Shown: one piece after another, positions 1-14,902 of the stretch | Position numbering within the stretch: position 1 is the stretch's first letter | How the letters are laid out: each line of letters begins with the position of its first letter | DNA from: Prochlorococcus sp. AG-409-P19 | Lineage (GTDB): Bacteria; Cyanobacteriota; Cyanobacteriia; PCC-6307; Cyanobiaceae | Reading direction: 5' to 3' | Length of the DNA stretch: 64,000 nucleotides | Assembly: GCA_003215315.1 (NCBI GenBank) | Contig: QCKO01000006.1 | Location: 25,225 to 89,224 of the forward strand | Position numbers and translations under genes: made by a program | The notes under the pieces: generated by a model | Database searches by the model: none | The model's input: only the letters and a program-made list of their open reading frames with translations | Told to the model about the DNA's origin: nothing

Positions 1-27
1 TTAGTTGGTTTCTTTCAAGAAAGTTAC

Positions 28-1866
28 TTATTCATCACCATTTAATGAATTTTGATCAACCCATGTTGATTTTATATGCAGTTCTTTAAATTGCTTTTCA
101 TCTACTTGATCTGGAGCTTGTGTCATTAAGCATCTTGCTTGTTGCGTTTTTGGGAAGGCGATTGTATCTCGTATTGAATCTTCATTTGTCAGAAGCATCA
201 CCAGACGATCTAATCCATATGCGATCCCTCCATGAGGCGGGGCACCAGTAGCGAGTGCTTCAATAAGAAATCCAAATTGCTTTTGTGCTTCTTTAGGAGG
301 CAGACCAATAGTTTTTAATACTTCTTTTTGTAATTCTGGATTATGTATGCGTAATGACCCTCCTCCAATTTCTAGTCCATTTAAGACGAGGTCGTAGGCT
401 TGTGCTCTAGCAGTAGGAAGCTTTTCTTTCCATAAGTTTTTGTCCTCTCCAATATCTGAGGCATTTGGAGCACAGAAAGGATGATGCAAAGCTTCAAGGC
501 GCTTTTCTTCTGAGTTTTCTTCAAACATAGGGAAATCAATTACCCAAACAAAGTTCCATTGGGCTTTAGAGAATGCTTTTGGAATAAGCCCTAAGTCTTT
601 AGCTATAAATTGTCTAACACGATCTAGTGTTCTATTTACGATTGCACTGGTGCCAGCTCCGAAAAGTAGTAAATCTCCTGCCGAAGCATTTGTTTTTTTA
701 AGCAGTTGTTTTTTTTCAGAATCATTTAAATTATCTTTAATGGCTCCAATAGTATCTATTTCATTGCCTTCTCGAACCCTTATAAAAGCAAGCCCTCCAG
801 CACCTGCTTTTTGAGCTTCGGTAAAAATATCTCCACCAGGTTTAATCCTGACGTTACTTATCTTTTCATTCCCTTGTGGAATATTTATGCATTTTACGCA
901 TCCACCAGATGCAATTGCATTTGAAAAAACTTTAAATCCACTATCAATTAATAGATCACTTGTATCTATTAATTTTAAACCATATCTTGTATCTGGCCTG
1001 TCTGTTCCATAATTGTTCATTGCTTCTTGCCATGTCATTCTAGGAAAAGGAGTTTTTAATTTGATTCCTTTAATCTCTTTCCAAATAAAAGTAATTAATT
1101 GTTCATTTAGTTCAAGTATTTCTTCTTGGCTCATAAAACTCATTTCTATATCTAATTGTGTAAATTCAGGCTGTCTATCTGATCGAAGATCTTCATCACG
1201 GAAGCAACGAGCTACTTGGTAGTAGCGCTCTAATCCACCCACCATGAGTAATTGTTTAAATAATTGTGGAGATTGAGGCAATGCAAATGATTCACCTCCG
1301 CAAACTCTTGATGGCACCAAGTAATCTCTCGCCCCTTCAGGAGTGGATCGCGTTAAAATTGGGGTTTCTACTTCTATAAACTCTTGATTTTCTAAATATT
1401 TTCGAGCTGATTTGATTGTTTGATGTCGTAATTTCAAATTATTTTGCATTCTTTCTTTTCTTAGGTCTAAATAACGATGACGAAGTCGTATTTCTTCTTT
1501 AACTGATTCATCATCATGACTAGAGACGGAAAATGGAAGACTATTTGTAACAGAATTCAGGACCTCTATTTTTTCTGCAAGAAGTTCAATATTTCCTGTA
1601 GCAAGTTTGGAATTAATGGCATCTGTTGGACGTGATCTAATTTCGCCTGATACATATATTACGGACTCATTACGAAGTTTTTCAGCAATCCTGAATAAGG
1701 CTTGCCCTTTATCTGGATCAACTGTGATTTGAGTGGTACCGGTTCGATCTCTCAGATCAATAAAAATTACCCCGCCATGATCTCTGCGTCTGTCTACCCA
1801 GCCACATAGCTGAACATTTGCCCCTATGTCTGAGGTGCGCAGTTCTCCACAACTATTGCTGCGCAT
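28..1866 (-). CDS. aspS: aspartyl-tRNA synthetase
   Basis: 612-aa ORF with class II aaRS motifs ([36 protein letters not shown]). Confidence 0.97.
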   Translation of the reverse strand: MRSNSCGELRTSDIGANVQLCGWVDRRRDHGGVIFIDLRDRTGTTQITVDPDKGQALFRIAEKLRNESVIYVSGEIRSRPTDAINSKLATGNIELLAEKIEVLNSVTNSLPFSVSSHDDESVKEEIRLRHRYLDLRKERMQNNLKLRHQTIKSARKYLENQEFIEVETPILTRSTPEGARDYLVPSRVCGGESFALPQSPQLFKQLLMVGGLERYYQVARCFRDEDLRSDRQPEFTQLDIEMSFMSQEEILELNEQLITFIWKEIKGIKLKTPFPRMTWQEAMNNYGTDRPDTRYGLKLIDTSDLLIDSGFKVFSNAIASGGCVKCINIPQGNEKISNVRIKPGGDIFTEAQKAGAGGLAFIRVREGNEIDTIGAIKDNLNDSEKKQLLKKTNASAGDLLLFGAGTSAIVNRTLDRVRQFIAKDLGLIPKAFSKAQWNFVWVIDFPMFEENSEEKRLEALHHPFCAPNASDIGEDKNLWKEKLPTARAQAYDLVLNGLEIGGGSLRIHNPELQKEVLKTIGLPPKEAQKQFGFLIEALATGAPPHGGIAYGLDRLVMLLTNEDSIRDTIAFPKTQQARCLMTQAPDQVDEKQFKELHIKSTWVDQNSLNGDE

Positions 1867-1934
1867 GAGAAATCAATACATGTAAATAATGAGTTTCCCA
1901 TAAAGGCTGTCTTTTGTGTATTGGGATATTCTTT

Positions 1935-3068
1935 TTAAACTTTTGATTTTTTATAAAAAGGTTTTTTGACAATCGTTGCCATCTCTTCTTTATTTCGAAT
2001 TTGTACTTGTAATTCAGTTCCTACCTCTGAGAATTCTATTGGTATATAAGCTAAAGCAATAGCTTTTTTGAGTGTTGGGGACCAGCTACCGCTTGTTATA
2101 TGACCTATATCTTCCAAGTCCTTCATGATTTTGTGGCCTTTTCGAGCAATTGCTCTGGTTTCCATTTGAAGGCCAATTAATTTTTTTCTTATACCTTCTT
2201 TCGCTTGTTTCTCTAACGCTTGGCGGCCAATAAAATCGGAAGGCATTTCTAAGTTGACTAACCATCCTAATCCTGCTTCAAAAGGTGTGGTTTCTGTATT
2301 GATCTCGTTTCCATATAAATGCATTGCAGCTTCAAGTCTAAGAGTGTCTCTTGCCCCTAGCCCGCATGGTTGTAAGTCCTTATTTATAAGTGTTTCCCAA
2401 ATTGATTGTGCAGAGTTTGGAGGTAAAAGACATTCGAAACCATCTTCTCCGGTATAACCAGTACGTGCAATAAATATAGAACTTGTAGGATAATCTTGGT
2501 TTGTTTTGAGTTGGATTCGTCTATGACTAAAACGTGGTAATTGTAGTAGAGATTCATTACAAATTTCTTCTAATACTTTTCGTGAATTTGGACCTTGAAT
2601 AGCAATTAAAGAACCGCCCTGCTTATAGTCAGAGATTGATATATTTTTGCTTTTAAGATTTGATTCTAACCATTGCCTGTCGCAATCCGTTGTTCCTGCA
2701 TTGATTACTAAAACTAGTTGTTCTTTGTCTTCATTATTAACGCCTAAATCATAAATTATCAGATCATCAATAATGCCACCATTTTGATTTAGGAATACTG
2801 AGTAACAAGCTTCGCCTTCTCCGATTCTGAAAAGGTCTGTTGGTACCATTGTTTGCAGAGCCTCTTTTGCGTTTTTACCTTCAAGTAGAAGAATTCCCAT
2901 ATGAGAGATATCGAATACACCTGCATTTTTTCGTACTTCTTCATGCTCTTTTATCAAGCTTGAGAATTGCATAGGCATTTCCCAGCCTGCGAAAGGCACC
3001 ATTTTGCACCCAATTTTTTCGCATTGCTCGAAAAGAGGAGTTTTTTTTAGAGTCATATTCTTTTTCAA
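1935..3068 (-). CDS. gcvT: glycine cleavage system T protein (aminomethyltransferase)
   Basis: ORF with GcvT motifs (VPFAGWEMP, VFDISHMG, GARDTLRLEAAMHLYGNE). Confidence 0.96.
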   Translation of the reverse strand: MKKNMTLKKTPLFEQCEKIGCKMVPFAGWEMPMQFSSLIKEHEEVRKNAGVFDISHMGILLLEGKNAKEALQTMVPTDLFRIGEGEACYSVFLNQNGGIIDDLIIYDLGVNNEDKEQLVLVINAGTTDCDRQWLESNLKSKNISISDYKQGGSLIAIQGPNSRKVLEEICNESLLQLPRFSHRRIQLKTNQDYPTSSIFIARTGYTGEDGFECLLPPNSAQSIWETLINKDLQPCGLGARDTLRLEAAMHLYGNEINTETTPFEAGLGWLVNLEMPSDFIGRQALEKQAKEGIRKKLIGLQMETRAIARKGHKIMKDLEDIGHITSGSWSPTLKKAIALAYIPIEFSEVGTELQVQIRNKEEMATIVKKPFYKKSKV

Positions 3069-3177
3069 GGTCCTTTCCAGGTATTCAGGGGCTTATGAAA
3101 GATTTAGTTGATGAATTTAATCCTTTGTGGCTTGATATGGAAAGTCTGACTAATCTATAAGTCTTGGGCTGTGTCCA

Positions 3178-3411
3178 ATGACTTTAGAAAAATGTTGTAG
3201 AACTTGTAAGCACTGCGTCGCAGTTCAGCAAAATCTGCTTATGCAATGTCGGTTAAGAACAATAACTATTCATTCTGAGATATCCTCATTTGCTTTTTGC
3301 CACCATTGGATGAGGAAATCTCCAATCTTACCAAAGCCAGAAAAGCAAAATGAGACTTATATTGATCAACAATTAGACTTTGGTAAAGTACTTGTACCAA
3401 GTGATAAGTAA
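3178..3411 (+). CDS. small Cys-rich conserved hypothetical protein (CxxCxxC)
   Basis: 77-aa ORF between gcvT and speB; CCRTCKHC...C...C pattern suggests a metal-binding site. Confidence 0.65.
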   Translation: MTLEKCCRTCKHCVAVQQNLLMQCRLRTITIHSEISSFAFCHHWMRKSPILPKPEKQNETYIDQQLDFGKVLVPSDK

Positions 3412-3430
3412 TTTAGAATAATATTTAATC

Positions 3431-4324
3431 TTATTTACTTAATAACATAATTAAAGTTCTAGCTACTTTTGCTGCGACGATACTACTGACGCCTGTTGGG
3501 TCTATTTGAGGTGATAATTCAACAATATCTGCGCCAATAATATGATGATTTTTTAAAATATTTATTATTGCTTCGAAATCATTCCAGAAATATCCACCAG
3601 GTTCTGGTGTTCCTGTCCCAGGCATTATACTTGGATCAAACCAATCGAGATCTAAAGTAATATAAATAGGTGTATCCAGATGTTTATTCAGCCTCTTCTT
3701 TAAAGTTTGAAATTTATCTATTGAATTATAAGGAATAAGTCTATTTTCTAAATCCATTTCTTTAAACTCGAGTTTAGTTCCACTTCTAATTGCTATTTGT
3801 AAGAGTTGATTATTTGGAAGAATCTCTAAACATCTCCTCATAGTACAAGCATGATTATGCCTGCTTCCTAACCATTCATTTCTTAGATCGGCATGTGCAT
3901 CAAGTTGTATCATCATCATTTCAGGGTAGATATCTTTGATTGCATCAATTGCACCTGTTGTTATTGAATGCTCCCCTCCAAAAAGTAATGGTTTTAATCC
4001 TTTTTCTAATAACTCTTTAGTAGTATTTTTTGTCGCTTCAATAATTGGTTCAGGTGCTCCATGAGTAATGTTGATAGAACCAAAATCAACAAAATCTAAC
4101 TCTTCTAAATCCATGTCTAAAAGAGGAGAATAGGTTTCTAGTCCATTGCTAACTTCTCTAATCGCTGATGGACCAAATCTTGCCCCAGGTCGAAATGACG
4201 TTGTTCCATCATATGGAATCCCAAAGATACCTACTTTGCAATTTTCAGGATTCCTTTGTGCACTCATAAAGATTGCTCCTTCGTTATTAAAAGAGCTTTT
4301 ATTCTTTTCATTATGAAATTTCAT
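3431..4324 (-). CDS. speB: agmatinase/arginase-family ureohydrolase
   Basis: GGEHSIT, DAHADLR and [20 protein letters not shown] metal-binding motifs; next to speE. Confidence 0.93.
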   Translation of the reverse strand: MKFHNEKNKSSFNNEGAIFMSAQRNPENCKVGIFGIPYDGTTSFRPGARFGPSAIREVSNGLETYSPLLDMDLEELDFVDFGSINITHGAPEPIIEATKNTTKELLEKGLKPLLFGGEHSITTGAIDAIKDIYPEMMMIQLDAHADLRNEWLGSRHNHACTMRRCLEILPNNQLLQIAIRSGTKLEFKEMDLENRLIPYNSIDKFQTLKKRLNKHLDTPIYITLDLDWFDPSIMPGTGTPEPGGYFWNDFEAIINILKNHHIIGADIVELSPQIDPTGVSSIVAAKVARTLIMLLSK

Positions 4325-5216
4325 GTTTCAGTTTTTTTTCTATAAATGCTGGCATAGCAATAAAAGCACCTTTTTGCCAGCGGGGACTCCAAAGATGACA
4401 ATTTCTAGAGATAAACTCCGCCCGTTTTTTTAGTGGATTCAAGTATCTGGGCTCATTCATTGATGCAAAAGTCCAACTCCACCAACCGCTGGGGTACATC
4501 GGCACCCATCCATACATAGGATCTGCATGATCAAAGATGTCCCGCAAAGTTTTCACAATTTGTATATGTACTTTTTCAAATGCTTCTGGAGATTCGCTTT
4601 GTGTTGCAAACACACCTCCTGGTCGTAAAATTCTCGAACAGGCCTCAAAAAATCTTTTGTTATATAAACCTTTTGCAGGTCCGATAGGGTCTGAACCATC
4701 AATAATAATTACATCATAAGTATTATTTTTTGCCTCGTTAACCCATTTAATACCATCTTTTATTTGTAAGTTCAGTCGTTTATCCTTCCAAGCTTTTCCT
4801 CCTATATCACCTAAGTATTGCTTGCTTAAGTCAATCACTTTTGAATCAATTTCAATTAAATCTAATTGTTTGACATCTTTGTGCATTAGGCATTCTCTAG
4901 CGCTTCCTCCATCACCACCTCCAATAATGAGAACCTTTTGTATTCTGTGTGCACTACACATTGCAGTTTGCACCAGACATTCGTGATAATATTTTTCTTG
5001 TTTTCCTGCTACCATCCAACAATTATCAAGCATCAGGCTAGTTCCGTAATTATCTGACTCAATAATTTTTATTGTTTGGAAGTCACTTGATTCTTCTTTG
5101 ATTATTCTTCCTTTTAGTCCATACCTAACGCCAAGATGTGTTTCATAAATCCATTCATTTTGGCTGTTTTCGTTTAAAAGATTCTTCACTTTATTTGGGT
5201 TCCTTATGATCTGCAT
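4311..5216 (-). CDS. speE: spermidine synthase
   Basis: [14 protein letters not shown] and [18 protein letters not shown] motifs. Confidence 0.95.
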   Translation of the reverse strand: MQIIRNPNKVKNLLNENSQNEWIYETHLGVRYGLKGRIIKEESSDFQTIKIIESDNYGTSLMLDNCWMVAGKQEKYYHECLVQTAMCSAHRIQKVLIIGGGDGGSARECLMHKDVKQLDLIEIDSKVIDLSKQYLGDIGGKAWKDKRLNLQIKDGIKWVNEAKNNTYDVIIIDGSDPIGPAKGLYNKRFFEACSRILRPGGVFATQSESPEAFEKVHIQIVKTLRDIFDHADPMYGWVPMYPSGWWSWTFASMNEPRYLNPLKKRAEFISRNCHLWSPRWQKGAFIAMPAFIEKKLKHEIS

Positions 5217-6012
5217 TTTTGGCTTGCTGCCAATATTCTCTCATCCTTTTGTGTGTAATATTGCTAATGTCATAATTAACTGTTTTTTCTATAAAAGATA
5301 GTCGGTTAAGAATCTTTTTATTTGTTGACATTAACCCTTCTTCGGGATTGAGTTTATACCAACGTGCGAGATTTATTAGCGTAAATAATATGTCACCAAG
5401 TTCCGCTTCTGCCTCTTCAAGTAGATTAGACTTTAATGCTGTTTTAAGTTCAGCAAATTCTTCATCAATTTTATTCCAAATATCATTTTCTTCAGTCCAT
5501 TCTAACCCTACAGTTGCTACTTTGTTTGATATTGAGAATGCTGCATTAGTAGCAGATTGTGATCTAATTTTGACTTTCAATTGGTCACTTATAGGGCTTA
5601 AGGAGTTCGATGATTTTTTTTCTTTAGCTTTGATTTTTTCCCAATTATTATTAACCTCTTCAATACTAATAAGTTCTCTTTTTTTAAATACATGTGGATG
5701 TCTACGAATTAACTTCTGATTTATTTCTTCAATAACATCAGAGAAGTTAAATTTTTTTTCTTCTGACGCGATTTGTGCATGCAAAACTACTTGTAACAAA
5801 AGATCTCCTAGTTCTTCTTTGATTTCTTTAGTATTTTCCTCTCTAATAGCATCTGCAACTTCATACGCTTCTTCGATGACAAATGGAATTAGAGATTTAT
5901 GAGTTTGCTCAATATCCCATGGACATCCTGAATCTCGATCACGTAACTGCTTGACAATGTTAACAAGATTATTAATTGCTGTATTTAGTGATTTGTTGAA
6001 TTGAGGGTTCAT
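5191..6012 (-). CDS. mazG: nucleoside triphosphate pyrophosphohydrolase MazG
   Basis: [12 protein letters not shown] and [10 protein letters not shown]...[17 protein letters not shown] MazG motifs. Confidence 0.94.
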   Translation of the reverse strand: MNPQFNKSLNTAINNLVNIVKQLRDRDSGCPWDIEQTHKSLIPFVIEEAYEVADAIREENTKEIKEELGDLLLQVVLHAQIASEEKKFNFSDVIEEINQKLIRRHPHVFKKRELISIEEVNNNWEKIKAKEKKSSNSLSPISDQLKVKIRSQSATNAAFSISNKVATVGLEWTEENDIWNKIDEEFAELKTALKSNLLEEAEAELGDILFTLINLARWYKLNPEEGLMSTNKKILNRLSFIEKTVNYDISNITHKRMREYWQQAKNADHKEPK

Positions 6013-6156
6013 TATGAGCTTTTGCTGACGATTGATTTTCTGTATATCTATTTATTTTCACATGGTTGATAGCCTAATTTCTTATTTTTTTAAATATGGT
6101 GTCGTTTAGGTATTACAGTGTGTGGGAACATTCATCTTGAGAATGACTTTATACAT

Positions 6157-6228
<72 letters not shown>

Positions 6229-6617
6229 TATCAGATGAATTCCTCTCGAACAGAACATCTTCGACTAGTTAGTGTCTTCTTATTAGAGGCTTCTATATAA
6301 GGTTTCCAGATGCTTTCAAGCAAGGCTTAGTTTCAAATGCATAGATTGCCTTCAGGGCTCTTCTAGATAGCTCTGATGTGTGATTGATTGAGTATTAGTT
6401 TCTTTGATTACTGTGTCTGGTTCTGACGAGAATAATTACATTTGTAAAAAGGATAAAAGTTGAATGCTTGTGGATATTTGAGTCATATTGTCTTAATAAC
6501 ACTTTCTCGATTAGATGATCATATGTTGCTTAGGCTCTATGTTTAGCTCAACAACAAAACATTCCCCTTAGTCCTTATATCAAAAGGGTTTTGAAGGAAT
6601 TATTATGAATGATGCTG

Positions 6618-6869
6618 TTAATCTTCTGGAAATAATAAAGTTGATAATTCTTCTGGGTCTACTTCATAAACACGCGCCAAGCTTGTTTCAATAGCGCTGG
6701 TAACATCTCCAGGCAAGAATCTCATGGCATTTAATGCATCATCTGCAATTTCATCAGTAAGGAGCGTGTCTTCTGTACTTAGTTTTTCGTCATTAATTAC
6801 GGCAATTACCCAGCTTTGGTAAGAGTAGACAAGGTCAGAGAATTCTAATTCAGGGTCATTTAGATCCAT
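6618..6869 (-). CDS. conserved hypothetical acidic protein
   Basis: 83-aa intact ORF with no overlapping gene. Confidence 0.65.
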   Translation of the reverse strand: MDLNDPELEFSDLVYSYQSWVIAVINDEKLSTEDTLLTDEIADDALNAMRFLPGDVTSAIETSLARVYEVDPEELSTLLFPED

Positions 6870-6923
6870 GATCGAGCAAACTGCTAATGACAGTCAACAC
6901 TAGTTTGGCTTTATATGGAGTAA

Positions 6924-7391
6924 ATGTCTGCCATGGAACAAAACTCTCATACTGCAATTCAGGCGAAAATATTTGATTTTGCTTTATTGGAGTTGATATA
7001 TAGCAAAAGAGATTTTTTTAAACCTCATTGGACATTAGAAAGTTGGGCTAAGTTTTTAATATGGTTGACTTTGAACTGCGGGCTATCTGGAGATAAAGAA
7101 AGTCTTGAATTTTTTGCGGATTCGTTGGGTTCTTCACTTACAAAAAGAATGCGAAGAGTTTTTTTTGAAAGGAAGATAGAAGATTTGCTCTTGCATCTAA
7201 TGGCTGATCCTTCAGAGCAAATGGTTGTCATAATGCCTTTAACAAAAGGGGTAGTTCTTCAAGACAGTGTTGTTTTGCAAGCACTAGATATTGTTGGATT
7301 GAGCGATAGAGTTGTTTTGGATCGTTCTTCTTGGGGTAAACATGATTCGCTAATAGCGATCCCTTGGAATCCTTTAGATCGTGACAGTTGA
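6924..7391 (+). CDS. conserved hypothetical protein
   Basis: 155-aa ORF just upstream of valS, same strand. Confidence 0.7.
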   Translation: MSAMEQNSHTAIQAKIFDFALLELIYSKRDFFKPHWTLESWAKFLIWLTLNCGLSGDKESLEFFADSLGSSLTKRMRRVFFERKIEDLLLHLMADPSEQMVVIMPLTKGVVLQDSVVLQALDIVGLSDRVVLDRSSWGKHDSLIAIPWNPLDRDS

Positions 7392-7454
7392 AATTTTTGC
7401 AAACACGAATTGCGTAATGGTTTGCGAGCATGGTTTGAATGATTTTGTTTTTCT

Positions 7455-10256
7455 GTGACTGATCAGAGAGAGACTGCCGATTTTTCACAAGCGGCTGAAG
7501 CTTTACCAAAGACCTATGACCCGGTGGGCACAGAGAGACGCTGGCAGCATCTTTGGGAAAAAAATGCTGCATTTCATCCTGATCCAAATGCTTCTGGAGA
7601 TCCATTTTCAATTGTGATTCCTCCTCCTAATGTCACAGGCAGTTTGCATATGGGGCATGCTTTTAATACTGCGCTTATTGATACTGTTATTAGATTTCAA
7701 AGATTGAGAGGTAAAAATGTTCTTTGTCTTCCAGGAACTGACCATGCTTCTATAGCAGTTCAAACTATTCTTGAGAAGCAAATAAAAGAAGAAGGAATAA
7801 CACTCGAAGATCTTGGTAGAGACTCTTTTTTGAGAAAAGCCTGGGAGTGGAAAGAAAATAGTGGAGGCAAAATTGTTAATCAACTCAAACGATTGGGATA
7901 CTCAGTGGATTGGGCAAGAGAGAGATTTACTTTAGATAAAAGGTTGAGTGAGGCAGTTGTTGAAGCATTTGTACAATTACATGAGAAAGGACTGATATAT
8001 CGAGGTGAATATTTAGTTAACTGGTGCCCTGCATCGGGATCAGCTGTGAGCGATTTAGAAGTTGAGATGAAAGAGGTTGATGGTTTTTTATGGCATTTCT
8101 CTTACCCATTAACTGATAGTTCATCTGTTGAAGATGGGATTAAATATCTTGAAGTTGCGACTACTCGTCCGGAGACGATGCTTGGTGATGTAGCTGTAGC
8201 TGTTAACCCTAATGATGAGCGTTATCAACATCTTGTAGGCAAATCTTTGATATTGCCATTAGTCGATCGAGAAATACCTATTATTTCGGACCATCATGTT
8301 GATAAAGACTTTGGGACTGGTTGTGTCAAAGTTACACCAGCACATGACCCTAATGATTTTGAGATAGGTCAAAGACATAGCCTTCCACAAATCACTATAA
8401 TGAATAAGAACGGTACTATGAATCATAATGCGGGTAAATTTTCTGGCTTAGATCGTTTTGAGGCACGAAAAGCAATTGTTCAAAATTTAAAAGACCTCAA
8501 CCTTCTAACAAAAGTTGAGCCTTATAAGCATACTGTTCCATATTCAGATCGGGGCAAGGTTCCTGTTGAACCATTACTTTCCACCCAATGGTTTGTTAGG
8601 ATGGAGCCATTAGCAGAAAAATGTCGGCAATCTTTAGCTAATAATGAACCTAGATTTGTTCCAGAACGATGGGGAAAAGTTTATAGCGATTGGCTCACGA
8701 ATATACGAGATTGGTGTATAAGTAGGCAGTTATGGTGGGGGCATAGAATCCCAGCTTGGTTTGTTATCAGTGAAACTGATAATCAAGTTATAGATCAAAC
8801 ACCTTATATTGTTGCTCGTACAGAAGATGAGGCTTTGAAGATAGCCAAAGAAAAATTTGGTGAATCTGCAGAGATCAAACAAGATGAAGATGTTTTAGAT
8901 ACTTGGTTCTCTAGTGGACTGTGGCCCTTCTCTACTCTTGGATGGCCAGATGTTCAGCATCCAGATTTTAGAACTTGGTATCCAACAACTACGTTAGTGA
9001 CAGGTTTTGATATCATTTTCTTCTGGGTTGCCAGAATGACCATGATGGCAGGTATCTTTACTGATCGTATGCCTTTTGCAGATGTCTATATTCATGGATT
9101 AGTTAGAGATGAACAAAATCGTAAGATGAGTAAAAGTGTGGGTAATGGGATTGACCCTGTATTGCTGATAGATAGATATGGCACAGATGCTTTGCGGTTT
9201 GCTTTAGTCAGAGAAGTTGTTGGAACAGGTCAAGATATTCGAATTGATTATGACCGGGAGAAGGATACGTCATCAACAGTTGAAGCCTCGAGAAATTTTG
9301 CTAACAAACTTTGGAATGCGACACGATTTGCGTTAATTAATCGTGCTAACTTTTCATTGGCCTTAGAAGACGATTTAGAAAGTTTAGAATTGAAACTATC
9401 TGATCGGTGGATTTTATCTAGACTGGCGCGCGTTAATAGGCAATCAGTTAAACGTTATGAAAGTTATGCACTTGGTGAAGCGGCAAAGGGTTTATATGAG
9501 TTTGTATGGAATGATTTTTGTGATTGGTATGTAGAACTTATTAAGCCTCGCCTTAATCTAGGAGATATGCCTACTAAGGAAGAGTTGTTAGATAAGAAAG
9601 TTGCGATATCTGTTTCGTCTAGAGTTTTGTGTGAGTTGTTAATTATGTTGCATCCTTTGATGCCACATTTGACTGAGGAACTTTGGCATGCGTTAACAGG
9701 CAAGCCCGAAGATGATCTTCTTGCTCTCCAAGGCTGGACCAATATTAGTGACTCATATTTGAATGAAGAATTGGAATTATCTTTCACACAGTTATTTTCG
9801 TCAATTAGGCTTGTTCGTAACTTACGAGCTGTGGCAGGTTTAAAGCCTGCTCAAGAAATCCCAGTTCGATTGATTACAGGCAAACAAGATCTCTTGAATA
9901 CTTTGAGTAGATCTAAAATTGATATTCAAGCACTAACAAGAGCGGAAAATATTTATGTCATTACTCCAAGTGAACAAAGTGCTTTACCTCCAGTGAAAGC
10001 ACTCACTGCGGTGAGTGGGGAGTTAGAGGTTGTTTTACCTATTGAGGGATTGGTTGACATTGAGTCGTTGCGTTCTCGATTAGAGAAGGATTTACATAAG
10101 GCAGAAAAAGAAATCAAAAATCTTTCAGGACGATTATCAAATCCCAATTTTGCTAAAAAAGCACCATCTGATGTTGTGGCTACTTGTCGAGCTAACCTAG
10201 TTGAAGTTGAATCTCAAGCTTTAGTAGTACGTAACCGTTTGGCTGGATTAAATTAA
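7455..10256 (+). CDS. valS: valyl-tRNA synthetase
   Basis: 933 aa; [15 protein letters not shown] and [12 protein letters not shown] class I aaRS signatures; GTG start. Confidence 0.97.
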   Translation: MTDQRETADFSQAAEALPKTYDPVGTERRWQHLWEKNAAFHPDPNASGDPFSIVIPPPNVTGSLHMGHAFNTALIDTVIRFQRLRGKNVLCLPGTDHASIAVQTILEKQIKEEGITLEDLGRDSFLRKAWEWKENSGGKIVNQLKRLGYSVDWARERFTLDKRLSEAVVEAFVQLHEKGLIYRGEYLVNWCPASGSAVSDLEVEMKEVDGFLWHFSYPLTDSSSVEDGIKYLEVATTRPETMLGDVAVAVNPNDERYQHLVGKSLILPLVDREIPIISDHHVDKDFGTGCVKVTPAHDPNDFEIGQRHSLPQITIMNKNGTMNHNAGKFSGLDRFEARKAIVQNLKDLNLLTKVEPYKHTVPYSDRGKVPVEPLLSTQWFVRMEPLAEKCRQSLANNEPRFVPERWGKVYSDWLTNIRDWCISRQLWWGHRIPAWFVISETDNQVIDQTPYIVARTEDEALKIAKEKFGESAEIKQDEDVLDTWFSSGLWPFSTLGWPDVQHPDFRTWYPTTTLVTGFDIIFFWVARMTMMAGIFTDRMPFADVYIHGLVRDEQNRKMSKSVGNGIDPVLLIDRYGTDALRFALVREVVGTGQDIRIDYDREKDTSSTVEASRNFANKLWNATRFALINRANFSLALEDDLESLELKLSDRWILSRLARVNRQSVKRYESYALGEAAKGLYEFVWNDFCDWYVELIKPRLNLGDMPTKEELLDKKVAISVSSRVLCELLIMLHPLMPHLTEELWHALTGKPEDDLLALQGWTNISDSYLNEELELSFTQLFSSIRLVRNLRAVAGLKPAQEIPVRLITGKQDLLNTLSRSKIDIQALTRAENIYVITPSEQSALPPVKALTAVSGELEVVLPIEGLVDIESLRSRLEKDLHKAEKEIKNLSGRLSNPNFAKKAPSDVVATCRANLVEVESQALVVRNRLAGLN

Positions 10257-10268
10257 TAGGAAGTATTA

Positions 10269-10870
10269 TTGATGAAAAATAGTGTGGAAATTTGGTTGAA
10301 TCAACTTTTGCCTTTTGTAGATAGTACTAATGGCATATATTTGTTTATTATTTTGTATGCATTATCAGTAACTTGCTTGGTGCCAGGGGCATGGTTTTCA
10401 ATGCTTTCAGGTTTGATTTATGGTACTTGGTTAGGAAGTTTCGTTGTTATATTGGGTGCTTTTTTAGGTGCAGAACTTAGCTTTTATTTAGGACGAAAAT
10501 TGTTACGAGATTGGATACAAAAGAGAATAGCTGGTTTGCCAAGAATGGAGGCTTTTTCAAAAGCATTGGGTAGAGAGGGTTTGAAAGTTATTTTTCTATC
10601 ACGTTTATCCCCTGCATTTCCTTTTGGGTTGCTTAACTATGCTTATAGCGTTAGTAATGTTACTGGGAGAAATTTTACTTTAGGATTATTAGGCATTGTC
10701 CCTGGAACAATTTTTTATTGCAGCTTGGGTTCTTTAGCAGGAGAGATTTCACGTTTTCCTGAAGTCCTTTCAGGTAGAACAGATTTAGTATCTTTTATCT
10801 TTACTTTTGTAAGTATTATTGCGACTTGTATTGTTTTTTGGCTTGTTATTAAAGGAACGCAAGATATTTT

Positions 10871-10895
<25 letters not shown>
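10269..10895 (+). CDS. TVP38/TMEM64 (VTT domain) family membrane protein
   Basis: 208 aa multi-TM protein with GAFLGAELSFYLGRKL and SRLSPAFPFGLLNYAYS VTT-domain motifs. Confidence 0.88.
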
Positions 10896-13176
<2,281 letters not shown>

Positions 13177-13599
13177 TTAATTGCTAGCTTTGTTAATACG
13201 TTCGATACGCCAATTGTCTTCTACTTTGGTAAATGTAAAATCCAAAGGCATTTCCTGCTTTTTATCTTCTGATTTTAGGTTTAACCGGAGCATTATTTGC
13301 TTGTCTTCAATTCTTGGTCGCCCTGATTTCAAGTTTCTATATCGATTTAATTGAAGTCCTCCAAGGAATTTGATGAAATCTTGTCTGTTGACGTGCTGTC
13401 TATAACCCTTTGTTGTTAAACGATAAGCGCCATCGATTCTGCCAGCTGCGATTTGGTTGAAAAATTGTTTAATGAGGGGATTGATCCCTCTTGCGCTGAT
13501 GACAAGCTTGATTGCGTTAAAAGTCCAGAAGAGCAGAAGTGATCCAACTCCAACTAATAAGGCTTTTGTTCCAATTTCTTTGACTAGGGCACCATCCAT
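13177..13599 (-). CDS. conserved hypothetical protein with N-terminal TM segment
   Basis: 140-aa ORF upstream of ligA, same strand; hydrophobic N-terminus LLVGVGSLLLFWTFNAIKLVI. Confidence 0.7.
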   Translation of the reverse strand: MDGALVKEIGTKALLVGVGSLLLFWTFNAIKLVISARGINPLIKQFFNQIAAGRIDGAYRLTTKGYRQHVNRQDFIKFLGGLQLNRYRNLKSGRPRIEDKQIMLRLNLKSEDKKQEMPLDFTFTKVEDNWRIERINKASN

Positions 13600-13717
13600 T
13601 GGCTTAATGCAATTAATTAGAGATTCTGACTTATTAACTGTAGAAAGTATCTTGATTCTGAGTGACTTTTAGTAAGAATGTCACCTAAATACTTATATCG
13701 ATCAGTTTTCTGAACAA

Positions 13718-14263
13718 ATGGCTTTGTTTTCTTTGCTTCCCATTTTTCATAGGTTGAATCGTGAGTATTTTGAAGGATCACTGATTCAGGGCATTAGTCC
13801 AAAGGTTGATATTCGTTGGAGTGATGGTCGCATGAAAAGTACAGCAGGTCTTTATAGAAGTAGATGGGTGTTTGGACATCCTAGAGAAAGTGAGATTATT
13901 TTATCCAGGCCCATTCTTATAAATCTCCCTGAAAAAGCTTTGGAAAGTACGCTTTGTCATGAAATGATCCATGCTTGGATTGATCTTGTCCTGAAAGTAA
14001 AAGAAGTAGGACATGGGCCTTTATTTAAGGAACGTATGGCTCAGATCAATTCAGTGCAAAATGATTTTCAGGTAACTGTGAGACATTGTTTCCCAATACC
14101 GGAAAGGACAGCCAAATGGATCGGCGAATGTTCCTTGTGTCATCAACAGTTCTTTTATAAAAGGATTGTCAAAGGTGCTGCATGCAGAAATTGCTGTAAT
14201 CAATTTTTTCAGGGTCAGTGGAATAAAAAATGTTTGTTGAAATATCAATCACTAGAAATTTAA
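13718..14263 (+). CDS. SprT-like zinc metalloprotease family protein
   Basis: LCHEMIHAWI (HExxH) motif plus C-terminal CSLCHQQF...CRNCCNQF zinc ribbon. Confidence 0.88.
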   Translation: MALFSLLPIFHRLNREYFEGSLIQGISPKVDIRWSDGRMKSTAGLYRSRWVFGHPRESEIILSRPILINLPEKALESTLCHEMIHAWIDLVLKVKEVGHGPLFKERMAQINSVQNDFQVTVRHCFPIPERTAKWIGECSLCHQQFFYKRIVKGAACRNCCNQFFQGQWNKKCLLKYQSLEI

Positions 14264-14367
14264 GAATCAATGTCACTCGTTATCTGAATACTTCAAATGA
14301 AAATGGTTTTTGCATTTGAGTGTGACGACTAATTCAGTTTTACTTCAGAAACAGTTAAATTATAATT

Positions 14368-14889
14368 ATGGATGATTATCGTCAGCGTAATCAAAAACGC
14401 TTCCGTTCTCGCGATTCTATTGAGCGAAGAATGGATCAATTATTTGCAACTGGGAGGCACGTTGTTGATGGTGTTGCTGGAACTCGTCCAGGATTGAGAC
14501 GTGATATAGCTGAAAGGGGGAATCGTTCACGTATAGATAATGTTGGACGCTGGGTTGAAGAAAAATTAGATTATTTTTTTGAAGATGAGAATGATTGGAT
14601 TGATACTGATCAACAGTCTCAAAAAATTATAGATCAACAATTTATTAAAAGACCACTTGGTGCAATTTCTCTGCGTGGTCCCAAGGCTCTTCAACCTTAT
14701 GAAAAACAAGCCACAACTAATGATATTACTGATGATAATTGGCCAGATGAGTCCTCTTTTAGAATAGAAAGATGGAAAAGACAAAGTAAGCCGAAAATGA
14801 ATGAAGCTAATAGAAATGAAACATATGTTGCTGAATCAAAAATACCTAAAAAGCGACAACTCCCAAGATCCAATCGTAGACGCTATTAA
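14368..14889 (+). CDS. conserved hypothetical highly charged protein
   Basis: 173-aa ORF, Arg-rich N- and C-termini. Confidence 0.65.
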   Translation: MDDYRQRNQKRFRSRDSIERRMDQLFATGRHVVDGVAGTRPGLRRDIAERGNRSRIDNVGRWVEEKLDYFFEDENDWIDTDQQSQKIIDQQFIKRPLGAISLRGPKALQPYEKQATTNDITDDNWPDESSFRIERWKRQSKPKMNEANRNETYVAESKIPKKRQLPRSNRRRY

Positions 14890-14902
14890 TTTTTTTTTGC
14901 CA

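Noticed and set aside
1013-1222. ORF-track ORF antisense inside aspS
   Set aside because: Lies fully inside a confidently assigned gene on the opposite strand and has no recognisable motif; shadow ORF
3069-3177. Glycine riboswitch upstream of gcvT
   Set aside because: The spacer is short and no tandem aptamer-like conserved core was recognisable
7228-7883. Two minus-strand ORFs (7228-7611, 7608-7883) over valS 5' end
   Set aside because: Antisense to valS and the upstream gene, low-complexity translations; shadow ORFs
9464-10147. Minus-strand ORFs (107 and 64 aa) in valS 3' half
   Set aside because: Antisense shadows of valS codons
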